The notes: generated from the sequence alone by a model not told the origin. DNA of 64,000 nucleotides from Desulfobacca_B sp046538075 (GCA_046538075.1 JBKHJN010000013.1:3424-67423), one strand, 5' to 3'; positions 16,902-26,838 are shown, numbered from the stretch's first letter. Numbers and translations: made by a program.

Positions 16902-17231
16902 TCTTGGTCCTAAGATGAGTTAGAATTCAGCCCTTTGGTCTGGGGTAGCTCCTCAAGGCCTGTTCCAGACATGTTTAGACTTGCTTATCTGGCCCGGACC
17001 GGCTTAAAATCAGGGGACCGGAACCGGTAATTAAAGAAATAATCATGGAGCCGGAAAAATTGATTGACACCGAAAGCCTTTTGTGTCAACATTGAAACAA
17101 TTTTGGTTCAGAGTTTGAATTATCAGAGTTTGATTTTTTAATCATATCCTACAGATAATTGATCCGGCGCTGAGTTATCATCGGTCTATCTATCTACCGA
17201 TTAGAGATCTACTCTAACTATAGGACTGCTT
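16902..17231 (+). other. Intergenic region before the rhamnose block
   Basis: 330 bp with no coding signal. The main element is a dyad TTGACAC, 12 nt, GTGTCAA at 17064-17089. Further down the region is AT-rich with the direct repeat CAGAGTTTGA at about 17109 and 17125. A promoter for the rmlC-like gene is presumably here, but no -35/-10 pair stands out. Confidence 0.5.
17064..17089. promoter_or_regulatory. Dyad TTGACAC-N12-GTGTCAA, possible operator
   Basis: A perfect 7-bp inverted repeat whose left arm also reads as a consensus -35 box. It is about 145 bp before the rmlC-like gene. A repressor or activator site overlapping a promoter would explain it. Confidence 0.45.
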
Positions 17232-17693
17232 ATGGAAATTCAGGGAGTTGTTACCAGCCACTTGAAGTTGTATGCTGATCAACGGGGACGCTTAGCAGAA
17301 GTCTTTCGCCAGGATGAACTGGATCCGGCCCTATACCCAGCGATGGCCTACATTTCCTTTACCAACCCAGGGCAGAAAAGGGGGCCACATGCCCACCGGG
17401 AGCAGACCGATTTTTTCTGCTTTCCCGGACCGGGTGACTTTCGGATCGTGCTGTGGGATAATCGTCCGGACAGTCAGACCTACGGAGCCCGTCAGGATTT
17501 AGTCCTGGGAGAGAGTCAACCGGGAGTAGTGATTATCCCTCCGGGCGTCGTCCACGGCTATATTAATGTTAGCGACCGGGAGGGGTTGGTGCTCAATTGT
17601 CCCAACCGGCTCTACCGGGGACCCGGCCGGAGCCACGCCGTTGACGAAGAACGGTACGAGGATGAGCCCCATTCCAAGTTCCGGTTAGACTAG
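17232..17693 (+). CDS. rfbC: dTDP-4-dehydrorhamnose 3,5-epimerase-like cupin
   Basis: A 153-residue RmlC-type cupin. The start ADQRGRLAEVF matches the RmlC opening pattern, the catalytic His is H53 in RGPHAH, and PPGVVHGY (about 117-124) is the second cupin motif. It is shorter than typical RmlC (about 180 residues) and has NCPNRLY where many have YKCTDYY, so it may be a variant sugar epimerase. It heads an rfbD-rfbB pair, which supports dTDP-L-rhamnose synthesis. No rmlA is in the window. Confidence 0.75.
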   Translation: MEIQGVVTSHLKLYADQRGRLAEVFRQDELDPALYPAMAYISFTNPGQKRGPHAHREQTDFFCFPGPGDFRIVLWDNRPDSQTYGARQDLVLGESQPGVVIIPPGVVHGYINVSDREGLVLNCPNRLYRGPGRSHAVDEERYEDEPHSKFRLD

Positions 17694-17825
17694 GCCTTGG
17701 ACCGGAAGCGGGCCGCAATCCTTGATAATCCTCCTCTGAACCAGCCTGCTGGGGGAGAGCGCCATCCTTATCAGAAGAGACGGTAACAGAAGGGTCTGAC
17801 AATTTTCACAAGGAACCTATAAGCC

Positions 17826-18689
17826 ATGCAAGTAATGATCACTGGGAGCTATGGCCAATTGGGCCAGTCTTTGGTTCGAGAAGGTATCTCCCGGGGATTG
17901 GCTATCCGGTCGACCGACCTCGACCTGCTTGATATTACCAATTGTCAGGCGGTGTTAGCGGAAATCGACCATTACCGCCCGGAGGTGTTGATTAATGCCG
18001 CGGCCTACACCCGGGTCGACGACTGTGAAACTCAGGTAGATCTCGCTTACCGGGTCAACGCCCTGGGCCCCCGGAATCTAGGCCTAGCCTGCCGTCGTTT
18101 TGGAGTGCGTTTAGTTCACATCAGTACCGACTATATCTTTGATGGGCAAAAAGACAGCCCCTATGTCGAATGGGACCGCCCTTGCCCCCTGTCGGTATAT
18201 GGCAAAAGCAAACTTTTAGGAGAGCAGGGGGTGCGGGAGCAGTGTCCAGACCATTTTATTGTCCGCACTGCCTGGCTTTATGGCCCGCAAGGACCAAACT
18301 TTGTCAAGACGGTCCTGGCCCGGGGCCGGGAACTGGCCTCCCAGGAATTGCCGCTAAAAGTAGTCGATGACCAGCAAGGTACTCCCACCAGTACCCTGGC
18401 TTTGGCTCGCCAGGTTTTCGATTTAGTGGAAACCGACGCCTTTGGGACCTACCATGCCACCTGCCAGGGAGCCTGTACCTGGTATGATTTTGCTTGGCAG
18501 ATTTTTTCTGCGGCCGGCATCGCGGTTGATCTAAGACCTTGCACTACTTCGGAATTTCCCCGTCCCGCACCGCGGCCCCGTAATTCGGTGTTAGCCAATC
18601 GTATTCTTCAACTGGAGCAGTTGGACCACATGCCGGATTGGAAGACTGCCTTTGCCGAATTCTGGCACCTGTACGGAGGGCAATTATGA
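17826..18689 (+). CDS. rfbD: dTDP-4-dehydrorhamnose reductase
   Basis: An NADPH-dependent short-chain-type reductase for the last step of dTDP-L-rhamnose synthesis. It is 287 residues, normal length. The Rossmann motif TGSYGQLG is at 6-13, and the catalytic YxxxK occurs as YGKSK (about 128-132). The segment STDYIFDG is characteristic. Its TGA stop overlaps the start of rfbB, implying coupled translation. Confidence 0.93.
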   Translation: MQVMITGSYGQLGQSLVREGISRGLAIRSTDLDLLDITNCQAVLAEIDHYRPEVLINAAAYTRVDDCETQVDLAYRVNALGPRNLGLACRRFGVRLVHISTDYIFDGQKDSPYVEWDRPCPLSVYGKSKLLGEQGVREQCPDHFIVRTAWLYGPQGPNFVKTVLARGRELASQELPLKVVDDQQGTPTSTLALARQVFDLVETDAFGTYHATCQGACTWYDFAWQIFSAAGIAVDLRPCTTSEFPRPAPRPRNSVLANRILQLEQLDHMPDWKTAFAEFWHLYGGQL

Positions 18690-19756
18690 CGACCACCCTG
18701 GTTACTGGAGGGGCTGGTTTTATCGGCAGCAATTTCATTCATTACCTGAACCGGAAAAATCCGGACCATAAAATCATCAATTTAGATCTGTTAACCTATG
18801 CCGGCAATCCTGAAAACCTGGCTGATTTGGAAGACTCGCCGCATTATACCTTTATCCAGGGAGACATAGCGGACCAGGTACTGGTGCATTCCCTGTTTCA
18901 GCGTTATCCGATAAGCCGGGTGGTGCATTTTGCCGCGGAATCGCATGTGGACCGGTCCATAATGTCTCCGGCCGTCTTTATGCGGACCAATGTCCAGGGA
19001 ACCTTTGCCCTGTTGGAGGCCGCCCGTCAGGCCTGGATCGAAGGCAACCGCGGGTTGGAAGAAGAACCCCGATTTCTGCAGGTCAGCACCGACGAGGTTT
19101 ATGGTTCTTTGACCCACCAGCAGCCAGCATTTACCGAATCATCACCCTATGCTCCTAACAGCCCCTATGCGGCCAGTAAAGCGGCGGGCGATATGCTGGC
19201 CCGGGCCTATCATAAAACCTATGGCCTACCGGTGATCATAACCAACTCATCCAATAATTATGGCCCCTATCAATTTCCCGAAAAATTTATCCCCTTGATT
19301 ATTACTCAGGCGCTGGGCCGAAAACCGATCCCGGTCTATGGCCAGGGCGATAATATCCGGGATTGGCTCTATGTCGAAGATCATTGCCGGGCCCTGGAGA
19401 TGGTGTTGGAAAACGGCCGGGGCGGCCAAACCTATAATATCGGCGCCCGAAACGAGCACTCGAATCTGGATGTGGTGTATCAGGTGCTGCAGCTTCTCCA
19501 AGACTGTCAGCCGGGCAGCAACTCCTTAAAAGACCTGATTACCTTTGTCAAAGATCGCCCGGGCCACGATTGGCGTTATGCCCTCGATACCACCAAAATC
19601 AACCAAGAAATCGGATGGCAGCCCGAGGTGGACTTCACCGCGGGTCTAAAACGTACTATCGATTGGTATCTGGAGCATCGGGGCTGGATAAACCGCATCC
19701 AATCCGGGGCTTACCGTGATTATCTGGTCCGCCAATATGGCCGCTCAACGGTTTAA
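18686..19756 (+). CDS. rfbB: dTDP-glucose 4,6-dehydratase
   Basis: Converts dTDP-glucose to the 4-keto-6-deoxy sugar, the entry into rhamnose and other deoxysugars. It is 356 residues from ATG 18686, which overlaps the rfbD stop and has GGAGGG upstream. A longer in-frame extension into rfbD is not needed. The NAD motif TGGAGFIG is at residues 7-14, STDEVYG carries the catalytic Asp-Glu, and YAASK supplies Tyr and Lys. Located at the end of the three-gene rhamnose block. Confidence 0.95.
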   Translation: MTTTLVTGGAGFIGSNFIHYLNRKNPDHKIINLDLLTYAGNPENLADLEDSPHYTFIQGDIADQVLVHSLFQRYPISRVVHFAAESHVDRSIMSPAVFMRTNVQGTFALLEAARQAWIEGNRGLEEEPRFLQVSTDEVYGSLTHQQPAFTESSPYAPNSPYAASKAAGDMLARAYHKTYGLPVIITNSSNNYGPYQFPEKFIPLIITQALGRKPIPVYGQGDNIRDWLYVEDHCRALEMVLENGRGGQTYNIGARNEHSNLDVVYQVLQLLQDCQPGSNSLKDLITFVKDRPGHDWRYALDTTKINQEIGWQPEVDFTAGLKRTIDWYLEHRGWINRIQSGAYRDYLVRQYGRSTV

Positions 19757-19909
19757 GAGATCGCTACCGCCCCCCGATCAAGATAATTGAACCGGTTAAA
19801 CCAACTTTTCATGATTGTCCATTATTAAAATGGAAAAATTATACTTAACCTACCATATGGCTGTTTCTAACCTCGGTTTGGAGCCTGATCCAGGGGAAAA
19901 GGAGAGTTT

Positions 19910-21982
19910 ATGCCCAACCCACCGATGATACTGGTGGTAGAGGATGAGCCGGCAATAGTCGAAGTCATCCAGGAAATTTTGATTTCTCATGGATATCAGG
20001 TTAATACCGCTGGGGATGGGTTGGCCGCCCTGAAATGTCTGGCGGACAACCGCGTTGATCTGGCCCTCATCGATGTGGTGATGCCCGGGATGAGCGGCAT
20101 GGAACTGCTGCGGCAGATCAGTCTGTTATATCCGGAGACTATGACGATTATGCTTACCGGCTACTCCAGCATTAAGGATGCCGTAGCAGCCATCAAGCTG
20201 GGGGCCTATGATTATATTGCCAAGCCGGTACACCCGGAAGCCATCATCCTGACCATTAAGCGAGCCTTAGAATTTAAAGCGCTGCGGGAGGCGACCCGCG
20301 AACTGGAATGGACCTTAAAGGGGGCGGAAGCCTTGGGTCTTCAAATTCTGGAAATGTCTCCCGAAGTCGAAGAATTCAAGGTCTTGGAACAGTTGCGTCT
20401 TGAGGCCAAGCAGGTCCAGGACAAGCAGGAGTTGGCCCGCCTGTTCTTAGCCAAAGCCCAGACACTGGCTCAGGCAACGCGCGGCTCCATCTTTCTTACC
20501 CAGCCGGAAAGAGACGAACTGGTCTGTGCCGCCCAGAGCGGCGGTGAAGGCAGCCAGGTCATTTTGCCCAAACCGCCGGGCAAAGGGGTTATGGGTTATG
20601 TGTTGCAAAATAGCCGGCCGTTGTTGGTAACTGATATCCGAAGCGACCCTCGTTTTTACGAGGTCAGCCGGAGCCAGCAGTATCAAACCCCCAGTTTTAT
20701 AGTGGTTCCAATCGTCAAAGATAAATTATGGGGAGTGATCAACCTGGCCGACCGGAATGACCTGAGACCTTTTACCACTCGAGAGCTGTTTCTGATCTGG
20801 CTATTGGCCCTGATCCTGGCCGAAATCTTATTCCTAAGGGCCAAGGAGGAAGAAAACCAGCGGATAAATAAGGCCTTGGTGGACACCCAGTCTGAGCTGG
20901 TGCAGATGAAGGATTATGTCAGTCAACTGAGCAAATCCATGACCATCGGGCTGGCAGTTTTAGACCAGGAACTGCGGCTCTGCTCTGCTAATCCGGCTCT
21001 GGCCGAACTTTTGGATCAGGATGAACAACTGTTATTAGGGAAAGAACTGCTCCCTTGTCTGAATTGGACTTCACCTGCAGATCAGGAACAGTTATCCCAC
21101 GCCCTTAAGGAGGCCTTGCATTCCGAAAGCTCACTGGAATTAGAGCAGCTTAACCTGAATCACTCAAATCGTGGTAACCGGATTGTCTCGGTAAAGATGT
21201 TTGGCTTCCGACCCGAGCCTGGACAGCCCAAAGTCCTGATGGTCCTGGAAGACATCACCGAGATAGAGCAAATGCGGCAGCGCCTGGCCATCAGTGAACA
21301 CCTGGCCATCATGGGTAAGCTTTCGGCCTGTGTAATCCACGAGTTGAATAACCCGCTCGATGGGGTTATGCGCTTTATCTCGTTGGCCATACTGAAAAAA
21401 CAGGACAGTGAAGAGGTTGGCCGTTATCTAAACGAAGCTCAGAAAGGTTTGAACCGGATCTCTCAGTCGGTGAGATCCATGCTCAATCTGAGCCAGCCGC
21501 ACAAGGTGCTCAAGGCTCAGGATACGGTATTAAGCCAGGTCCAAGAAGCCGTCAAGATTTTGACTTTTCAAGCCAATGAGCAAGGAGTGGAAATCTCTTT
21601 GGACTTTCCCCCGACCTTTGATCAGATCTTAGTGGGCAGCGATCTTTATATGGTTTTTGTTAATCTGATTAAAAACGCGTTAAACGCCATGCCTCAAGGC
21701 GGAGAATTACAGATCACCGGCATTGAAGATTTAGGCCGGGTGTTGATCAAATTCGGTGATACCGGGGAGGGGATAACCCCTCAAAATCTTGAAAAGATCT
21801 TTAAACCCTTCTTTAGCACAAAAAAGGAGGGGCAAGGCATGGGACTCGGATTATCGATCTGTGAAAAGATTATAGAACGTTATCAGGGCCATATCAAAGT
21901 GGACAGCCACGTCGGGCAAGGGACTACAGTTACGATTGAATTGCCCCGGCCAGTAACTGACTGGTCCAGAAATCTCAAGTAA
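19910..21982 (+). CDS. Receiver-GAF-PAS hybrid histidine kinase
   Basis: A 690-residue soluble sensor kinase. Order: receiver domain (6-120, phosphoacceptor D55, TGYSSIKDA switch region), coiled coil, GAF (about 165-300), second coiled coil, PAS-like region (about 340-440), HisKA with H477 in HELNNPLDG, and HATPase (about 570-685, N-box KNALNAMP, G-box GQGMGLGLS). With no membrane segment, it senses a cytoplasmic signal or relays from another kinase. The NtrC-like gene starts 16 bp later and is the obvious partner. GGAGAG precedes the ATG. Confidence 0.9.
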   Translation: MPNPPMILVVEDEPAIVEVIQEILISHGYQVNTAGDGLAALKCLADNRVDLALIDVVMPGMSGMELLRQISLLYPETMTIMLTGYSSIKDAVAAIKLGAYDYIAKPVHPEAIILTIKRALEFKALREATRELEWTLKGAEALGLQILEMSPEVEEFKVLEQLRLEAKQVQDKQELARLFLAKAQTLAQATRGSIFLTQPERDELVCAAQSGGEGSQVILPKPPGKGVMGYVLQNSRPLLVTDIRSDPRFYEVSRSQQYQTPSFIVVPIVKDKLWGVINLADRNDLRPFTTRELFLIWLLALILAEILFLRAKEEENQRINKALVDTQSELVQMKDYVSQLSKSMTIGLAVLDQELRLCSANPALAELLDQDEQLLLGKELLPCLNWTSPADQEQLSHALKEALHSESSLELEQLNLNHSNRGNRIVSVKMFGFRPEPGQPKVLMVLEDITEIEQMRQRLAISEHLAIMGKLSACVIHELNNPLDGVMRFISLAILKKQDSEEVGRYLNEAQKGLNRISQSVRSMLNLSQPHKVLKAQDTVLSQVQEAVKILTFQANEQGVEISLDFPPTFDQILVGSDLYMVFVNLIKNALNAMPQGGELQITGIEDLGRVLIKFGDTGEGITPQNLEKIFKPFFSTKKEGQGMGLGLSICEKIIERYQGHIKVDSHVGQGTTVTIELPRPVTDWSRNLK

Positions 21983-21998
21983 TTCGGGGGAGATAAAG

Positions 21999-23405
21999 TT
22001 GAAGTACAAAGATATCTTGATAGTCGATGACGACGAATTCGTCTGCAATTCGCTCCGGGAAATGCTGGCCTTCGAAGGTTATTCCGTCGACTCCAGCGCC
22101 GACGGCATCGAAGCCTTGGGAAAGTTGAAATTTAACAGATATAATATCATTCTCTCCGATATTAGGATGCCCGGAATGGATGGCTTTGAGTTATTAAAGG
22201 AATACAAGGGCAAAGATAGCGAAGCCATTGTTATTCTGATTACCGCTCATGGTCATATTGAGGGGGCGGTGGAAGCCATCAAATTGGGGGCCTATGATTA
22301 TATCACCAAACCGATTGATGATCTGCGGCTAAAGCTAACCATACAACGAGCCCTAGAGCAGAAGCGGCTGCTGGCCTCCTACCAAAGCCTGAAAAAGCGG
22401 GTTCGCCCCTGGGAATTGGACGAAGGCATGATCTTCAAAGACCGTCAGATGATCGAACTGCTTGATTTGGTGCACATGGTAGCCGATACCATGGCCACCG
22501 TCCTGATTACCGGCGAATCCGGCACCGGCAAGTCACTGCTGGCCAAATATATTCATCGCCAATCTGGCCGGCGGGATGGGGCTTTTGTAGAGTTAAGCTG
22601 CGGTTCTCTTTCGGAAACTCTGTTGGAAAGCGAACTTTTCGGCCATGTGCGGGGCTCTTTTACCAATGCCTATCGGGATAAAAAGGGTAAATTCGAAGAA
22701 GCCCACGGCGGTACCATTTTCCTCGACGATATCAACAGCGCCTCCCTGAACCTGCAGGTCAAGCTGCTGCGCATCCTGCAGGAAAAGGTTTTCGAACGGG
22801 TGGGAGGCAACCAGACGATTAAGACGGATGTCCGCATCATTACCGCCACCAACTCACCGTTGATCGACGAAGTGGAACGTAAACGATTCCGGGAAGATTT
22901 GTACCACCGCATCAATGTGGTCTCCTTATCCATTCCCCCGTTGCGGGAGCGCCTGGCCGATATCGAGCCATTGATTATCCATTTTATCAGACGGTTCAAT
23001 GAGGTCTATAACAAGCAGGTCAAGGGCATTGCCAAAAGCGCCCTGGAACTTTGTCATTTCTATCCCTGGCCCGGTAATGTCCGGGAATTGGAGCATGTAA
23101 TCGAGCGGGCAATAATCCTTAGTCAGGGGGATTTTATCATTCCGGAAGTCCTGCCCTCCCATCTGGTGGAAAAGGTCAAGAGCTGGAAGCCCCGGCTGGA
23201 TGGCCTGTCGCTGGCAGACGCCCTCGCTGCAGCCGAAAAACAGATTCTTTTTGAAAGCTTACGGCAAAACAACTGGAATCGCCAGATCACCGCCCAGATG
23301 CTAAATATCAGCCGGACGACCCTGTTTAATAAAATGCGCCGCTATGAAATCGATGATCCACGGCGGAAAAATAATTCTGATGCACTTGAGGAAAGTTATT
23401 CCTGA
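21999..23405 (+). CDS. NtrC-family response regulator with altered GAFTGA loop
   Basis: A 468-residue regulator with receiver (D54 in SDIRMPG), AAA+ domain (about 145-375, Walker A GESGTGKS) and a Fis-type helix-turn-helix at the end (ISRTTLFNKM). The start is TTG 21999 with GGGGGAGA before it. Two sites differ from typical sigma-54 activators. The GAFTGA loop reads GSFTNA, and the Walker B DE reads DD (FLDDIN). Phe and Thr of the loop are kept, so contact with sigma-54 may survive in weakened form. It pairs with the upstream kinase. Target promoters are not identifiable here. Confidence 0.9.
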   Translation: MKYKDILIVDDDEFVCNSLREMLAFEGYSVDSSADGIEALGKLKFNRYNIILSDIRMPGMDGFELLKEYKGKDSEAIVILITAHGHIEGAVEAIKLGAYDYITKPIDDLRLKLTIQRALEQKRLLASYQSLKKRVRPWELDEGMIFKDRQMIELLDLVHMVADTMATVLITGESGTGKSLLAKYIHRQSGRRDGAFVELSCGSLSETLLESELFGHVRGSFTNAYRDKKGKFEEAHGGTIFLDDINSASLNLQVKLLRILQEKVFERVGGNQTIKTDVRIITATNSPLIDEVERKRFREDLYHRINVVSLSIPPLRERLADIEPLIIHFIRRFNEVYNKQVKGIAKSALELCHFYPWPGNVRELEHVIERAIILSQGDFIIPEVLPSHLVEKVKSWKPRLDGLSLADALAAAEKQILFESLRQNNWNRQITAQMLNISRTTLFNKMRRYEIDDPRRKNNSDALEESYS

Positions 23406-23606
23406 TGCCGGGCCGGCCCAGCCAGGACCCCATGCTGAGCCCGTCAACCGCCCAACAGGATTTTTACCTCTGATTTTTTGTGCTCCTTAGCTTTGTGAAT
23501 CTCTCCTGCCCGCTCCGGCTAACTTGCCGGCCCAAAGGCAGTGTGGCAAAGCAGCCGGGCAGCAATTTACCTTGGTGTAGATCAAGAGGAAGGATTTTAT
23601 CTACCA

Positions 23607-24953
23607 GTGCAGCCGGATTATCAGACCTTAATGGAATGGGACTCCCGATATCTCTGGCATCCCTTCACCCAGATGCAGGGATTTGTCCGGGAGGAATTAA
23701 TAGTCATCGCCCGGGGGGAAGGCGTCTATATCTATGATACCAATAATCGCCGTTACCTAGACGGGGTCTCCTCGATCTGGGCCATTGTCCATGGCCATGG
23801 CCGGCCTGAATTGAATCAGGCCATCATTGACCAGTTGGGCAAAATCGCCCATAGCACTTTACTGGGGCTGGGCAATATTCCGGCTCTCCAGTTGGCCCAG
23901 CGTCTGGTGGCCATCACCCCGCCAGGATTAAACAAGGTGTTCTATTCGGACAATGGCTCTACTGCGGTGGAAGTAGCCCTCAAACTGGCTTATCGGTATT
24001 GGCAACTCAAAGGGGAACCTGGCCGACGGCGCTTCCTCAAGCTGGCCAACGCTTACCACGGTGACACCCTGGGGGCCGTAGCCGTGGGCGGCATCGATAT
24101 ATTCCATAGTGTATTCAAGGACTTGCTGTTTCCTACTTATATGGCTCCGGGGACTTATTGCTATCGCTGCCCCGATCGAGACCAATGTCAGGAACAATGT
24201 TTATCGACCCTGGAAGACCTGGTCGCCGCCCGACACCAGGAACTAGCCGCCATCATCCTGGAGCCGGTCATGCAAGGGGCCGCCGGCATGATCCCTCAGC
24301 CTCCGGGCTATCTGGCTAAAGTGCGGCAGGTAGCCGATCGCTACGGGGTGCTGCTCATCGCCGATGAGGTCGCCACCGGGTTCGGTCGCACCGGCAGGAT
24401 GTTTGCTTGTGAACATGAAGGCGTGACCCCGGATCTGCTCTGTCTGGGCAAAGGCATTACCGGCGGTTATCTGCCCCTGGCCGCTACTCTGGCGACTGAT
24501 CAGATCTACGAGCAATTCCTGGGAGAGTATCAAGAATTCAAAACCTTCTTTCACGGCCACACCTATACCGGCAATCCGCTGGCCGCGGCCGCCGCCCTGG
24601 CCAGTCTGGACTTGTTTGAGACTGACCGGATATTTGAAAAACTACCGGAAAAGATCGATTATTTAAGCCAACGGTTGGCCGCTCGGGCAGATCATCCACA
24701 TATCGGCGATATCCGCCAGCGGGGTTTCATGGTGGGCCTGGAACTGGTGCAGGATAAGGCCAGCCGGGAGCCATTTCCGGTATGGCGCCGCGTTGGCCAT
24801 CAGGTAACCTTGGAAGCCCGGAAGCTGGGAGCCATGCTGCGGCCTCTGGGGGATGTGGTGATCTTGATGCCGCCCCTGTGCATTTCTCGGAGCGAATTGG
24901 CTGAACTGCTGGACATCACTTTTCAGGCCATTGACCAGGCCACCCGGAAATAG
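23607..24953 (+). CDS. bioA: Adenosylmethionine-8-amino-7-oxononanoate aminotransferase
   Basis: A PLP-dependent class III aminotransferase making 7,8-diaminopelargonate in biotin synthesis. The segment WDSRYLWHPFTQM near the N-terminus is diagnostic. The PLP lysine is K282 in LGKGITGG. An inserted Cys cluster (CYRCPDRDQCQEQC) is seen in many BioA proteins. I take GTG 23607 with AGGAAGG some 14 nt upstream (448 residues). ATG 23631 or GTG 23541 are alternatives. No other bio gene is in the window. Confidence 0.9.
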   Translation: MQPDYQTLMEWDSRYLWHPFTQMQGFVREELIVIARGEGVYIYDTNNRRYLDGVSSIWAIVHGHGRPELNQAIIDQLGKIAHSTLLGLGNIPALQLAQRLVAITPPGLNKVFYSDNGSTAVEVALKLAYRYWQLKGEPGRRRFLKLANAYHGDTLGAVAVGGIDIFHSVFKDLLFPTYMAPGTYCYRCPDRDQCQEQCLSTLEDLVAARHQELAAIILEPVMQGAAGMIPQPPGYLAKVRQVADRYGVLLIADEVATGFGRTGRMFACEHEGVTPDLLCLGKGITGGYLPLAATLATDQIYEQFLGEYQEFKTFFHGHTYTGNPLAAAAALASLDLFETDRIFEKLPEKIDYLSQRLAARADHPHIGDIRQRGFMVGLELVQDKASREPFPVWRRVGHQVTLEARKLGAMLRPLGDVVILMPPLCISRSELAELLDITFQAIDQATRK

Positions 24954-25011
24954 GGCGCATTGGGCGATGCTGATTTGCCTGGCATTTTAATTTCTCCGGC
25001 CCTCTTTTGGA

Positions 25012-25112
25012 AGTTATTACTCTGAGCATTTAAAAGGTTGATTTGAGAGGAGGGTCGGGGGACCGTCGCCCCTCCTTAAGGGGTTGGGGGAGTGGGTTCA
25101 GGAGAAAACTTT
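25012..25112 (+). repeat. Dispersed repeat copy A
   Basis: Starts AGTTATTACTCTGAGCATTTAAAA, continues through an AT-rich step (about 25033-25046), a G-rich step with GGGGGACC, then CTTAAGGGGTTGGGG, and ends at AGTGGGTT plus about 17 nt. It shares this order with copies B, C and D. The end meets the stop codon of the minus-strand TPR gene (25111-25113). Confidence 0.75.
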
Positions 25113-25875
25113 ATTCGGCATTAGAATTTTTTAGGATCACTTGGGCCCGTTGGCGATCCTCCGTTATCATCTTTGCACATATCGCATGTTGGTCCGATTT
25201 AAACACCTTTTCCAGTTCAACCTTGGCCTGGGCGGGAAAACCCAGTCGAAGCAGGGTTTCGGCCAGGAAAAGATGATTGGTGGTATTTTCCGGAGCCATT
25301 TCGGTGGCCATTTTGAGGTGGTGTAAGGATTTATAGAGATCTCCGACCGATAGCGGCCAGCTGGGGGCCTCAGCGTAGATCCGACCTAATACTCGATGCG
25401 GCCCGGCCTGGTCGTAGGTGGGGTCAAGGGCCTGGGCCCGCTCCAGCTCTTTCATGATCTGGGGAAGCAGAACTAGGCCCTGGGACCAGTTGACTTCGGC
25501 CAGCCCGGTCAGGTTGAGGGCCAGCCAGTAATGGCCTTCGACGCTCTCGGGCCGTTCCTCGATCAGCCGCTGGGCATAAAGCTTGCCTTTTTCATAATGA
25601 TACTCTTGTTTTCCCTTTTCGGCCAACTCTCCCATAATGTATGCCCCGCGGGCCATCCGCACCAGCAGGCAAAACCGCCCGGAGCCGGCTTTAGGCAAAA
25701 ATTCTTGATAGATGTTGAGGGCTTGATTAACCTTGTCAGGGGTGGGAGTTTGGACAAGCTGATCTGCTTCCTCTATAGTTCCGGCCCTGGCCGTTACCGC
25801 TGCTGACCCCAGCAAAATCCCTAGAATTACAAAAGTTGTGGTTTTGATAATTCTAATCGTGCTGATATTTCCCAA
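25111..25875 (-). CDS. Exported TPR protein, TRAP-associated TatT-like
   Basis: A 254-residue protein with an N-terminal signal/anchor segment (about 10-31) followed by alpha-helical TPR-type repeats. Features such as GHYWLALNLTGLAE and the ordered HHLKMATEMAPENTTNHLFLAE helices recall the periplasmic TatT component of TRAP transporters, which binds substrate-binding proteins. No TRAP permease is nearby, so a generic periplasmic scaffold is equally possible. The stop abuts repeat copy A. Confidence 0.65.
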   Translation of the reverse strand: MGNISTIRIIKTTTFVILGILLGSAAVTARAGTIEEADQLVQTPTPDKVNQALNIYQEFLPKAGSGRFCLLVRMARGAYIMGELAEKGKQEYHYEKGKLYAQRLIEERPESVEGHYWLALNLTGLAEVNWSQGLVLLPQIMKELERAQALDPTYDQAGPHRVLGRIYAEAPSWPLSVGDLYKSLHHLKMATEMAPENTTNHLFLAETLLRLGFPAQAKVELEKVFKSDQHAICAKMITEDRQRAQVILKNSNAE

Positions 25876-26020
25876 AATCTGGCTCCCTAGTTAAATGACG
25901 GCTGGTTAATTCTCCCCCCTCGTTTTAAATAACTGCTGATTGCCGCGATGTCAATCATTAATACGTCATTCTGAAAAACTTTATGCCGGCCAGGGCCCTG
26001 TATCTCCCTGACCCTTGTGT

Positions 26021-26773
26021 TTAAAGGCTGCCAGTCGTGAGGTAGCTTTCCACCCGGCCGATGTCTGCCGGGACATCCACTTCCAGGGTTTCAAACCGGG
26101 TTACCACCACCCGAATGGCAAAGCCGTGTTCCAGGGCCCGGAGTTGCTCCAACTTTTCCGCCTGCTCCCAGATGCCGGGGGGCAGTTGCACGTACTGGCG
26201 CAAAAATTCATAGCTGTAGCCGTAGATGCCGATGTGTTTGTAGAAAAAGGGGGGCTCTGCCGCATCGCGCCAAAAGGGGATCGGGGCCCGGGAAAAGTAC
26301 AAGGCGAGGTGGCGCTGATCGAAAACCACTTTGACCACATTGGGGTTCGAAGCCGCGCCGGGATCGTTCACCCGGCAGGCCAGGGTAGCCATAACCACCT
26401 TTGGTTCGGCAAGCAGAGGCTGGATGAGCTGGTCGATCACCGCCACCGGGAAAGCCGGCTGATCTCCCTGAATATTGATCACCACATCCTGGGGGGCCAA
26501 CCCCAGTTTCGTGGCCGCTTCCGCCAGCCGGTCAGTGCCAGAAAGGTGGTCCGGGCGGGTCACTAGCACTTTGCCCCCAAATCCCCGGACACAATCGGCA
26601 ATGCGCCGGTCGTCGGTCGCCACCCAAACCCCGGCCAGCTGCTTGACCTGGCTGGCCTGTTCATAGACCCGCTGAATCATGGGCTGCCCGGCAATCAGGG
26701 CCAGGGGTTTGCCTGGAAAGCGGGTGGAGCCATAGCGGGCCGGAATAATCGCCACCAGCCGCCGATCATTCAT
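26021..26773 (-). CDS. kdsB: CMP-KDO synthetase
   Basis: Activates KDO with CTP for LPS inner-core synthesis. It is 250 residues from ATG 26773, chosen because GGGAGG (complement of 26781-26786) lies just upstream. A TTG at 26788 is less likely. The nucleotide-binding start IIPARYGSTRFPGK (about 10-23) and the VVINIQGDQP stretch are characteristic. It implies a Gram-negative outer membrane with LPS, consistent with lpxB at 58 kb. Confidence 0.95.
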   Translation of the reverse strand: MNDRRLVAIIPARYGSTRFPGKPLALIAGQPMIQRVYEQASQVKQLAGVWVATDDRRIADCVRGFGGKVLVTRPDHLSGTDRLAEAATKLGLAPQDVVINIQGDQPAFPVAVIDQLIQPLLAEPKVVMATLACRVNDPGAASNPNVVKVVFDQRHLALYFSRAPIPFWRDAAEPPFFYKHIGIYGYSYEFLRQYVQLPPGIWEQAEKLEQLRALEHGFAIRVVVTRFETLEVDVPADIGRVESYLTTGSL

Positions 26774-26838
26774 GGCTGCGCCTCCCAATTAATAAGCTTG
26801 TTTAACATATCGCTAACTTCCTGATAAGCGGCGAAAAC

